From the NCBI GenBank assembly GCA_014871385.1, contig CM026431.1, forward strand, positions 14,355,094-14,419,093: 64,000 nt of DNA, given 5' to 3'. The translations under genes were made by a program, and so were the position numbers. Within the stretch, counting starts at the first letter, position 1. Every line of letters starts with the position of its first letter. The notes beneath the pieces were generated by a model. It was not told where the DNA came from. It did no database searches and saw only the letters and a program-made list of their open reading frames with translations. Positions 1 to 10,229 of this stretch are shown here, piece after piece. This DNA is from Ceratodon purpureus. Lineage: Eukaryota > Streptophyta > Bryopsida > Pseudoditrichales > Ditrichaceae.

Positions 1-533
1 TCCTCACTCTCGGAACGCGCCCTCTTCAGACCTCGAGATTCACCATTCTTAATCCGCGGTTGCGGACAACTGAAAAAAGACTCAATCGTCTGTGACGCGG
101 TAGCCATGCGACCAGCCCCAACAATTGCTCGAGGAGCCCCACAACACCGAGTCAGATTCTTAAAAAAACCCGGATGCTCCATGTAGAGCGCCGCGTCCAA
201 TCCCGGCATAAGCAGCATCACAACCTTCTTCACCAGCGGCTTGTTCCTCACAAACACCCACTTGGGATTCTCCCCGTCCGCCAGCACCCATCGCACCAGC
301 CCTTGCAGGTCCCGAGCACCCAACCTCGAATTCTTCTCTGGAGGATGCAAAATCACCTCGGCTTTCGCCTCAGCTCCATACACATCAAAATACGCGCCTT
401 TGGCCACCTCCACAACTGGCCTCGAAAACAACTTCTTCTTCTCCAGCATGCGCCGGTTCAACTCCGACGCCGATACATACCCATCCGAATCCGAATCCAC
501 TTCCACCACCGCCATGGCGGCTCCGTCACTCAT
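1..533 (-). CDS. SDN/REXO-type RNA exonuclease, N-terminal exon (partial)
   Basis: Open on the minus strand from an ATG at 533-531 to the left edge (177 codons, no stop). An in-frame TGA lies just upstream of the ATG, which fixes the start within this exon. The protein begins with a short acidic leader, then a block containing DVYGAEAKAE, DLQGLVRWVL, KPLVKKVVML and PGLDAALYMEH. I recognise this as the N-terminal region of plant small-RNA-degrading nuclease 5-like proteins (RNA exonuclease, REXO/NEF-sp group), whose DEDDh exonuclease domain lies further downstream. That catalytic domain is outside the window, so activity cannot be checked here. Family members trim 3' ends of small or structured RNAs in the nucleus or cytoplasm. 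The last visible residues (KRARSESE) look like a charged linker. Family assignment is from memory of the plant homologue. Confidence 0.7.
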   Translation of the reverse strand, partial: MSDGAAMAVVEVDSDSDGYVSASELNRRMLEKKKLFSRPVVEVAKGAYFDVYGAEAKAEVILHPPEKNSRLGARDLQGLVRWVLADGENPKWVFVRNKPLVKKVVMLLMPGLDAALYMEHPGFFKNLTRCCGAPRAIVGAGRMATASQTIESFFSCPQPRIKNGESRGLKRARSESE

Positions 534-611
534 CTCCAATCACCATGTGCAACACTTCCAAACCAAACCTCCACAAAATCCTTCCAAAGCTCCGAAACCC
601 ATCAACCTAAC

Positions 612-641
612 TTCAAACCCTAATTGACCTCCAAACCCTAA
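612..641 (-). promoter_or_regulatory. Pair of telo-boxes upstream of the exonuclease start
   Basis: AAACCCTAA occurs twice (about 615 and 633), some 80-110 bases upstream of the exonuclease ATG. Read on that gene's strand they are TTAGGGTTT. Telo-boxes are common near transcription starts of plant housekeeping and translation-related genes and are bound by TRB-type Myb proteins. Role here is inferred from position only. Confidence 0.5.
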
Positions 642-929
642 TTATTTATTCTACTCCGAGGACGAAGCTCCATCTCCGCCATGGTTGAAACTCACATCTC
701 CGCAATTCTCAACGAGTGACGGTAACCCTGAATTCAATCCCATGCCTGAGAAGTGCTCTCTGATTGAATTCTCTTCAGAAACCTGCCGAATTCTCTGCGT
801 GGATGTGTCTCTCTCACAACTGGAACTTAATTGCTCATGTGGAGTGATGGTTTTGCGATGGTTCTACGACGCAGGAGACGCGTTCACCGCATGGATTGCC
901 ACGACTAGAATTTCCTAACCTTTCAATCC

Positions 930-983
930 TTAAACCCTGGATGCTTAAACCCTGGATGCTTAAACCCTGGATTCTTAAACCCT
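930..983. repeat. 15-bp tandem repeat containing AAACCCT
   Basis: The unit TTAAACCCTGGATGC is repeated at 930, 945 and 960 and begins again at 975, about 3.6 copies. Each copy carries AAACCCT, so the array is a cluster of telo-box-like cores 400 bp upstream of the exonuclease ATG. The flank from 984 to about 1870 is T-rich with no supported gene. Confidence 0.85.
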
Positions 984-1869
984 TCAAGGTTCAGAGCAGT
1001 TTTGGAGAAGCCATTTTTTTTGGGTGATAAATTTTTATTTTTACTTTTATTTTTATTTTTATTTCTTTATTTTTTATTTTTCTCTATTTTCCTTTTTTCT
1101 TTTTTCTTTTTCTTTTCGTAATTTTTTTTGTTTTGAGATTAGTGATAGTGTTCATGATAGTTAATTTTGTAAATGTATGCATACCTTGTCAAACAAGTGA
1201 TGATTAAACCTTGGTAAGACGGGATCCTTGGATTGGAAAATCTTGTTGTGTTTTTGAATTGTGTAAGGTAGAGGATCATATATGCGACTGAATTTCAGAT
1301 TAGCTCACTTGGGATAGTGGGTGAAAAAGTTTATAATTTTTGGATGGACTGCAAAGCTAGTGCAAAGTCATTCCAAAAAAAAAAAACATTTTTTGAGTAA
1401 GAGTATAATTTCTTATGAATTTTGGAGTGTTTAGTCCTAGGGGGGCCACTAACCGACCATATAGCCCTAGTTAATATGACCAATTAGATTATGAAATTAG
1501 AACGTTTCTGCACCAATCACAAGCACTTAAGTTATGCAGACATGGACGGAATTAGAGCACTTCTGCACACTTTCAGGAAACATGCTGGATGGAATCATGT
1601 GACCTTGCTCAGTGACCTTAGTAAATTTGATGCATGACATGCAAATTGCGCCCAACAAAGTATTTGCCTTCATCAAATCTAAGATACGTTGAAAGAGATA
1701 TGGAAAAACAACAGGTGCAATTGAGAGGAGGACATGAATGGAGCAACATTTCTCTAATGCTAATCCCCTATTTGAAACTTGAGAGTAAGCATATTGAAAC
1801 AAGGTTTAGATCTTGGAATTGGCGTTGGAATAGGATTATTGTCACCCGCTTTAACAATGCATTGAGCTC

Positions 1870-2015
1870 AAGAATTTAGGCAAACCTTGTTGCTTTTGTA
1901 TGTGTGACTAGTGCAAATGACTTTGATTATAAACAAACTTCCAAGAATTTAGGCAAACCTCGTTGCTTTTGTATGTGTGACTAGTGCAAATGACTTTGAT
2001 TATAACCAAACTCCG
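1870..2015. repeat. 73-bp tandem duplication
   Basis: A 73-bp segment beginning AAGAATTTAGGCAAACC is present twice head to tail (about 1870-1942 and 1943-2015) with only a few differences, so the duplication is recent. No open frame spans it. Nothing else is recognised from 2016 to 2330. Confidence 0.9.
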
Positions 2016-2334
2016 CCTATTTTACCTCCATCTCCATTGCCTCGGCATCAATCCTTTGGCAAAGCGGTTGGTATAGCAAAAATTCAATTGTTGTGGAGTT
2101 CAACTTTAGAAGCAGTTGATAAGATGACAATAAGACCTTATCAATAGTCGACTACGTAGATATTTAATGATTATTAGGTTTTACTGGATACTAGTTAGTC
2201 ACTTAATGAAATTTTGGAGATATCAAGCTCAAACCTAAATATGTGTGGCCACATCATTGATGTGAAAGGTAAAACACAGCTTCAATGGTCAGTGTACAAA
2301 AATGTTTATAGACTCCTGTCCAACTCATCGCAAT

Positions 2335-2785
2335 TGAGCTTGACATCTTTTGTTATCAATATGACATCAAAGAATAGCTTGTTACTTTGATATCATCTTG
2401 AAAAGTTGACATCAAAATATCTTTAGAATAAAATGATGTTAAAATTAAACAAGTCACAATTTAGAATGATATGAAAATGACTTGAGACAAAATGACATCA
2501 AAACAAGGTCTAAATAGCATTGAAGTGACATTTTATGTCATTTTGATGTCATTATAACTTATATCATTCTATTGTCATTTTCATATCATTTTGCCATTAT
2601 TTTAATTTACTTTGTTTTATTTTGATTTTGATTGTTTTGCTCTTATTTTTATATTGTTATGATGTAATTCAAATGCAAAAATGACATCAAATTGATGCTA
2701 CATCCTTAATTTGTCACTTTGATATTTGACCCTATTTCAAACTAACATGTGACAAGTGAAGTAATATCAACCATTTCTAGTGTAT
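2335..2785. mobile_element. TGACATCAAA-motif cluster, probable transposon subterminal region
   Basis: The motif TGACATCAAA and its complement, in several degenerate versions, recur roughly every 20-40 bases in both orientations. The block ends near 2783 with CATTTCTAGTG, which resembles the 3' terminus of a CACTA element (TAGTG end). Clustered short motifs in both orientations next to such an end are typical of CACTA/En-Spm subterminal repeats. A matching left terminus was not found, so this may be a truncated relic. Confidence 0.35.
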
Positions 2786-2930
2786 GTGCAACTCTTTACT
2801 TATGTCATACCATCCCTAATCATTGCACATCGCATTAAAATTATGTTTTTTTGTTGTTCCACAACTCCTTTACCGTAACGGAAGCAGGTCCTTGATGGAC
2901 GTGCGTCAAGTGACTGTAAATGGGCCAGGA

Positions 2931-4090
2931 GGGCCTCTTTACACTAGTGACCAAGGGCCTTGGCCAAGGTAAAATCTACAATATGATTGGAGGAGAGAAG
3001 TTGGCCGGTCCGAGTAACTTTACACTAGCCATAAAAGGAGGAAGTGACCAAGAGGAAAAACGGATGAGAAAATGACATGGAATCCTACATGTTAAGAAAT
3101 GGATAAGGTTTCATGGTCACCCGAATAATGCGGTGAGACCACCAAAAGAGGTTCTCTCGCCGCAATACACGGGTGACCAAGAGCTGAAAAAACGAAGAAC
3201 CAATGTAAATTTTTTTAATAACAACTTTTTAAACATTTTTCCCTTGGCCTTAGACACCGGCCCCATAGTCCCCTACCCGCCACGGGGGTTTGGACCCCGC
3301 TCCCCACTGTGGAGAGCGGTACAACATCCTCCACCACCACCTCCTCCTATTTTCTTGGTGTCCAAAATCTCCTCGCAGTTCTATTTATGCTAAATAGAGC
3401 CACCACATGTGCTCTCTTAGTTTTTTGGTAGCTAATTTGATGGCCTTGGAGCATTTTTTTTGACATTTTCTTGGTGGTTTCTCTCTCTTACCATAGCAGT
3501 GAACACATGGATTAAGTTACAAGCTCGGATGGTTGTGGGAATTAGAGGATTTAACCACACATGGCTATCAAATCTAATTTAATATCAAGAAATGTAACTT
3601 ATCAAATCTACTCTTTTCAAAAATACATTAAAAATTTCAGCCCACCTAGCCGGCCGGTCCAAGTTCACTTTACACTAAGGTAAATGACCAATAACCGACT
3701 ATTTAAGCAATTTTGGAGGTTATTTTTCAAAGCATTATGTGGCAGAAATTTTTCCCATGTAGGAAGATAAGGTGTTTGTGTATAAAAAAAATTCAGAATT
3801 TTTCCTCAATAATTGAAATTACTGTGAATTTAAGGAGGCAAAAGTGCAGCGTACTAGTAACCGATCATTGAAGATTTCCACCCAAAATGTTCAGGAAAGC
3901 AAAGATTTTATAGTGGAAATTGAAGATTTTGCCCACTAGTCGGTTACTGTACTGGTCGGCTACTAGTCATTTACCTTATTGGAAGTGACCAAGGGATGAG
4001 AAAATTGGCTCTTGGTCATGGCTCTTGACCAAGGGCCGTGACCAAGAGAAATACTTGTCCCGGCCCTTGGTCACTAGTGTAAAGAGACCC
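2931..4090. mobile_element. 1.16-kb non-coding element with 29-bp terminal inverted repeats
   Basis: The ends at 2931-2959 and 4062-4090 are inverted repeats of 29 bases with a single mismatch, built around CTTTACACTAGTGACCAAGG. Internal sequence repeats the GACCAAGRG core several times near both ends and has no plausible transposase reading frame, so this looks like a non-autonomous DNA transposon. No clear target-site duplication was seen, so the superfamily is open; the CACTAGTG core suggests CACTA affinity. A second inverted-repeat unit sits inside it at 3677-3977. Confidence 0.65.
3677..3977. mobile_element. ~300-bp MITE-like unit nested in the 1.16-kb element
   Basis: About 23-bp imperfect inverted termini beginning AAGGTAAATGAC (3677-3699 and 3955-3977) bound a 300-bp AT-rich stretch with no gene. 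A TA flanks both ends, which would fit a TA-targeting (Tc1/mariner, Stowaway-like) insertion. However, TA can also be read as part of the repeat. Sequence related to the termini (CACTAACCGACCA) also occurs alone at about 1447. Confidence 0.45.
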
Positions 4091-4137
4091 TGAGTCAATG
4101 AATCATCTGCAGAATGCCAACTTGAAACTTCCAATCT

Positions 4138-4352
4138 GGAGCTTCAAGCACAAGTTCAACAACAAAAATACCAAAAGATGTCAACAACATGAAGCTTCAA
4201 GCACAAGCCCAACAATAAAAACATTAAAATATGTTAAACAACAGATCCTGTAACTCGAAATTTGCACTCTGTAGCAGAAAATGAATTGAGCACGTGAAGC
4301 TTCAAGCACAAGCCCAACAATAATAACATCAAAATCTGTTCAACAACAGATC
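4138..4352. repeat. Three spaced copies of a ~55-bp repeat
   Basis: GAAGCTTCAAGCACAAGCCC followed by CAACAATAAAAACAT and, in the later copies, AACAACAGATCCT recurs near 4138, 4191 and 4296. It lies just upstream of the gene at 4637. Copies differ by about 10 percent. No coding frame runs through them. Confidence 0.8.
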
Positions 4353-4636
4353 CTAAAACAAGGCCTTCAGGTCCTGAAGTTCAGGATAACAGAGACAGTG
4401 CAAGCAAAGCCGCCTTGAGCTTCTTATTAACAGCCCTTTGACAAGACTGTGAACTCACAGAAGTGTTGGTTTTTTTGTAGAAATTTGCAGAAGTATTATA
4501 CATCACCATTCAATTAGATAGGTTGAGCTATTGGAGGATCCCTGTCGTGATTCCTCTCTCCAGCAAGAGTCCCCAGAGACGCTGCGTGGTTTCTGGCATC
4601 AAAGTAGTTCCAACCGGATTTTAGTTTTCAGGGGCC

Positions 4637-5350
4637 ATGGGGATGTGGGACGAGATGTGTGTGGCATGCGGGGGTCCCCTGTTTGCTCCTGACAAGGAGT
4701 GCTTCGACACTGAGGGGCTATCCGAAACGGAGGCAAAGTACATCGACTCCCTGAGCTTCGAAGACTCGAAATGGCTGGACGACCGAGTAGGCATCACGGA
4801 GTCGGAAGAGCGCGTACCGTTGGGACAGGAGACTGGGTACGGCTCCTTTGATCTCGACGAATCCACTTACTTCTGCGCTGCAACCGTCTTCAAGCACATG
4901 ACACCCTCGGACGAGGGTTATATCTACGGCTTGACGTGCCATACCAAGTGCTTGGAACTGCTGGAGCGGGATCTTCACTACACTCTCCGGTTCCAGGATG
5001 TTTGGCCCATGTTGATGCGGCAATAGCACGGCACGGTGTTGGAGTGCACGGATTATGGCGGCATGGTGGACTACATCGATCAGTTTTTCACTCCCCAGGC
5101 AGTGTATCTTGATGGTAAAGGATGGATGCTCCAGGACCCGACTGCGAACCGCGAGAATGGGGAGCGGATTGTGAAGGTGTGGCGCTCCATCATCCAGAGC
5201 GGATTCCAGGCCAAAGTTGAGGACGGATTTCAAGCTCGAAATGAATCAGCTCCTGCAGCTCCGGAGATTGCAATGTATTCGGTAGAGGAACATGAAGCTG
5301 ATGAGCTGATAAATCAGTTAATATCTACAGAGGTGTTTACTAAGCCCTAG
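4637..5350 (+). pseudogene. Unknown Cys-containing protein, frame interrupted by one TAG
   Basis: An open frame starts at ATG 4637, just after a likely 3' splice site (TTTTCAG at about 4630), so an upstream leader exon is plausible. After 129 codons there is a TAG at 5024-5026. The same frame then stays open for 107 more codons to TAG at 5348. Both halves have coding character: CVACGGPLF near the start, GLTCHTKCLELLE before the stop, DYGGMVDYIDQFF after it. Paired Cys (CxxC, CHTKC) suggest metal binding. I do not recognise the family. No GT-AG intron of credible size removes the TAG; the only candidate is 27 nt. Possibilities are a recent nonsense mutation, a shortened real protein of 129 residues, readthrough, or a sequencing error. 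It converges with the histidine kinase gene, whose 3' end is 225 bp away. Confidence 0.55.
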
Positions 5351-5574
5351 TAATTAAATGACATCAGATACCGAGATACTAGACCAACCTGTAAGTATGA
5401 TTCAGAATAAAGAGCTATTTCAAATTCATCCATAAGCAGAGAAAGCCGTAGCAAGGACCAAAACACGCAAAGGAGGCCAGTATGGAGAAGCTGGATCTGT
5501 TGGATCCCATGTCTTTGATTGAAATAAATGGTCCTACTGCGATGAACATGTATTCTACAAAGTATATAACAAGC

Positions 5575-8500
5575 TTACTGACCGAGTTTCTCCCGGGGTA
5601 GCAAATGACCTATAGTTTTTAGAAGTTGCTGAATGTCGAAAGGCTTTCCGAGGTAGCCATCCATTCCATGAGCCAGACACGTTTCGTGATAGCCCTGAAT
5701 AGCATGCGCTGTCAGCCCTAAAACGGGCACCCTTGACCATCCCTTCTCTATTTCTGCCTTTCGTATTTGTTCCGTCGCAAACAATCCGTCCATGATTGGC
5801 ATCTGAACAAAACCCCAGAGTCAACTGCATATTCATAACAGATCATACACCGTAAAATCAATTGCTTCCATCACTTGCTAGAAGCAGACGTAAGCTAATT
5901 CAAAGAGTCTAATCAAGTTGAATAGGAAAGGTAGCAAATTGAAATGAGTAGGTACCTGTACATCCATGAGAACAAGGTCGAAGTTGTCATGCTGTGCACA
6001 CATAGCATTCAAAGCTTGCTGCCCATCGCCCACGATGGTGACAACATGACCATGCTTCTGAAGCTGGCGGCTTGCAATTTTTTGGTTAATGGGATTGTCC
6101 TCTGCTAGAAGAATTTTTAGCTGAAGTTTGTTTTCTAACAATACCTTCTCCATTTCTGCTGGAAAATCCCTAGTAGGCTCTGAAGAACTTTGCAATCTAA
6201 TGGAAGCTACATCTGTCCCTTGAGCATCCAATGATGCCCTTACCAAATCTTCTTCACAAGTCAACCTGGAAATCAAAGTACCTTCGCGGCCACCTGTTTG
6301 TCTTGTTGGTTTTAGAGGGGACAATGCTTTCCTCTGCAAGGGGGCAAGCCCCAGCATATCTGACTTTGGTAGTAAGCCAGTAGGAGACTTTTCCGGCGTT
6401 GGTGTGGCGACATCATTGCTTGCGCTTCTGTCACCAGCCCTACAATGCCAACGAGGAAGTCCATGATATGGGCTGGGTCTTGCACTTGAATTTCCATGAT
6501 CAAATTTATATCTATTTGCTCTCTCCGACTCTATATATTCTTCATAGTCTGAACCAGATGCTCGCCGTTCACGATTACATGAATCACCATCTAAAATAAA
6601 TCTTTGTGCTGAGCCTGGCGCACAAGGTCTAATATTCCCATTGTTAATAGTTAATGAGTATTTTCCTTTTTCCCCCAGCAATTGCGCAGAAAGATCATCT
6701 ATTGAAATTACGACGCTATTTGTACTGCCCTTCCACATGTCCTGGAGGTCACTTGTAGATTGTGCTCTTGACGCATCTGTTGACGTCTCACACTGTGATC
6801 CAGAGTCCGACTTTTCTATTGCTCCATTGATATATTCTAGACCAATATGGTCCAGAGCCAAGCCATCCGTACAGCTGTCCTGTTTTAAGTAAACGTTTCC
6901 TGCAGGAACAATGCCACGGGGCTTGTCAATTATATATCCTGGTAATCCCATTGGCAAACTAGATTTTCCCACATCCCATAGCCACGTAACCGACGTTCAA
7001 TCTCGACCACTGTGTCAAACGTTAACACTCGTCACGAGGAAAAACAATAGCTAGTGACCAGAATTACAATTGTGCATCAGCAGCAACGGACCTGGAGACA
7101 TCAGTCCTGGAGAGGCTTGTGCTGAATCCCCTTTGGGGGTAGAAGTGCTGAAGGAGAGAGGTAAGCAAAAGTGAAAGGTACTGCCCTTTCCCACTTCACT
7201 TTCAACCCAAATTGAGCCATCTAAAAGCTCCACAAACCTAGTAGATTACACCAAATAAATTGTTTGTGAGTGCAAGAAAACAATACTGATGAAATCTTGG
7301 AAGGATGATCGTACCACAATTTAAAAACCACACAAGGACCGTTTTTCATAATAACACAGCATAAAATCTGCAAAGGACAGAATGAGATTGAGCATACCTG
7401 TGGACTATACAGAGACCAAGGCCAGTCCCACCGTAAAGACGAGAAGTGGATGCATCAGCTTGAGTAAAAGGCTTGAACATGTCTTTCAGCTTCTCCTTGT
7501 TGATTCCAATTCCAGTATCCCGAACCTCAAAGTGAATCAGCATGCTCTCTGGAGTAGGAGCCACTGCGGGTTTGTCAAGGGACATCGTGTCAGGCATCGC
7601 CACAGCTACTTTACTGCTGGGTCCTGGTGCAGCATGGAAAATAGTAAGAAATGAGAAACATGAATAGTACATTATTTTCGCATTTTAACCCCTTAGAAAA
7701 GGTAACCCAAATTTCTTCAATCTCGAAGATACTTTTCTTACCATCATGCGCATTCATCATAGACGCTTGCAAAGACTCGGAAGCCACTCTGATGTGCACA
7801 GATATGAATCCTTCATGTGTAAACTTCAGCGCATTTCCAACTACAACCAAGAACCAGGAATTAGTTTTAATGAAAGAAAACAGCATAATTTAACTAATTC
7901 AACAAATGAACTCACTTGCAAAAACAAAAGCCAGGTTTATGGAGAGGGTTAAAACCTAAGTTCAACAAGCATTGCTGGAGCTTTCCAACGTCTCCTACAA
8001 GAAAATGCGGCACCTCCCTGTCAACCTCCCACAACAGCTTCAAGTCACGCTCTTGAGCTCTAGCTTCCATCATTCGAAACGTGCTTGAGACCATTTTCCG
8101 AATATTAAACGGAACTCTCTCCACCTCAAGACGACCAGCCTCGATTTTCGCGAGGTCTAAGACGCTATTGATGATGTGGAGAAGAAGATCGGCGCATTCC
8201 TTCACTGATACAAGGCTCTCCTCCTGATCGCTGCTAAGATCAGACTCTAGAAGCAATGCCGTTAACCCCAGAATTCCATGAATCGGTGTCCTACACACAT
8301 CAGAGCATTACACATTGTGAATTCAATGGTCAAGAATATTTGAGGATGAACGAACCATACCCTCATCAAAATGTGAATGCATCAAAATGACATTGTTGTT
8401 ACCTGATTTCGTGACTCATGTTGGCCAAAAAATCGGACTTGGCATGGCTCGCCATCTCAGCGTGCTTCTGTGAAATCTGAAGCTCTTCATTTGTCTTCCG

Positions 8501-9863
8501 CAGCTCCATTGTTCTACTGTCCACTGTACATTCAAGCTCCACGTTCATTTGGTGAAGTTTCCGAGTCAGATTCTTGTTCTCCCTCACTGCCGCAGCAAGA
8601 GAAATGCTCACCACCCCCATCACAATGCTGAAGAGCTCAACCTGATCGACAACATTCCAAAGGAAACAAGCTCCGTGAGCTGGACCAAATTTAGAAAAAT
8701 GCTTGTATCAAAGTCCAACCCTAAATCGTGTACGCAATAATGATAAATTGAAATGGCCTAGTTCAGAAGCTAAATCGTACCTGAAGTAGGAGATTAGCCG
8801 ACCAAGGTACCGGTCTATCGGACAAGACATGCACTGCCCCGCGCCCCCGAATGCTCCCCGACGCAGAAAATAGTGCAATTGCAGTGACCGTGAACGCCCA
8901 GCCCACACGATTGAACCGGAACGCCGTGTACGTGATAAGCGGGACGCAAAGGTAGGGCATCGGGCGGAAGGTATGCAAGTCGAAGATAAAAACGACACTT
9001 ACGACGGACACGGTGACAGCCGCAGTGAACAGGATCTCAATTATCTTCCCGGGCCGCTTGAGACTAGGCGAAGGCCTCCACGCTATCAAATGAATGATGA
9101 GCGGCGAGACGGTAACCATGGCCCCCAAGACCCCGAGCCACCAAGTACTCCAAAACTGCCAGAAGCATTGCCACTTGACCAACGGAGACAAAGTAACGCA
9201 CAACGCCACCAAGGTCGAAAACAGCAGCGAACTCAGGGAGATGATGACCAAATACCACACCGCATCCGCCACAGAATCAATTGTCGGAAGCTTCTTCTCC
9301 CTCCCCTTGCACAAACACTTCCAGAGATAATAAGCAGCAACATGGCTCTGCGTGGAGGCGATCATACAAACCAGAAATATAATCGTGGTGTTCACGCTCG
9401 TAAACCCCTGCCCCCGCCCCGCCATATACATCCTCGCCAAGTACAGCCCTATCACGTTCCCCGGCGCCACACTGAGCCGCCACACAGACGCCATAGACAG
9501 CGTCACGGCGTGCGGCAAATAAACAGGAAACACGATCGAATAATTCACGCGCGCGCGCAACGAGTCCACCGACATCTCCCACGTTATAATCCCGCTCAAC
9601 AAAACCACCACCGCCGTCACCAAATTCCGCCGCGCAAGCGTACAACATCCCTTGGCATCCCGCGGCCGCTTCCCCCACATCCGCCGCACCACCTCCCCGC
9701 ACCCGTCCACCGAGCTCCGCACCCGCTGCTCCACATCGCTACTCTGCGTCGCCAGCCACAACCACAGCGGCGGCACTGTGATCACCTCCCCGCCCCCCTC
9801 ACTCCCCGACTCCGACCTCCCCCTCCCACCAACCTCCATCTCCACGAAACCATCGCTCCTCAT
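5575..9863 (-). CDS. MASE1-domain hybrid histidine kinase
   Basis: Eight exons join in frame (9863-8781, 8641-8403, 8290-7956, 7840-7742, 7623-7398, 7237-7092, 6938-5956, 5802-5575), giving 1112 residues. Residues about 80-355 form a block of hydrophobic helices that looks like the MASE1 integral-membrane sensor. A coiled-coil then leads to the HisKA box [13 protein letters not shown] with phospho-accepting His438. The ATPase domain has VGNALKFT (N box), DTGIGI (G1), FKPFTQAD (F) and GGTGLGL (G2). After a ~300-residue low-complexity linker comes one receiver: [24 protein letters not shown] with Asp1035, and the conserved Lys in YLGKPF. All catalytic elements are present. The kinase is expected to autophosphorylate on His, pass phosphate to its own Asp and then to HPt proteins, from a membrane. 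The ligand is unknown. The start is the first ATG in the exon 1 frame; a GTG two codons earlier was not preferred. Confidence 0.95.
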
Positions 9864-10229
9864 CCTCACTCCTCAATCCATCATCTCCCTCCCATTCCAC
9901 CTCCCCGATCTCCTCCCTCGCACCGAATCCAAAACCTAGCTCATCAATCCACGCAACAACAATTCATAAACCCGATCACCTGATCACTGCAACAATCCGC
10001 GCCTAGATCAAACTCCACAAAACTCACTCCCTCCCTCCACAATCGCCGTCTCCACTCCACACCGTCTCCTCCCTCCACAATCCCCGAGCTCAAATGCGAT
10101 CCGCAGCCGCAACTCCTCCCTCTTGTCGATGGCCTCGCCACTGCGCGAGTTGCCGAGCGACTGTCCTTGCATCACAGCGCCATCTCCGGAAGAACTCTCG
10201 ACAAGTAAGACCGACCCCAAATGCGTCAC

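Noticed and set aside
4997-5026. 27-nt GT-AG intron that would remove the TAG in the unknown gene
   Set aside because: Too short for plant splicing and lacks branch-point space.
8973-9983. 336-codon plus-strand frame over the kinase first exon
   Set aside because: Pro/His/Arg-rich shadow created by G/C third positions of the MASE1 exon on the other strand.
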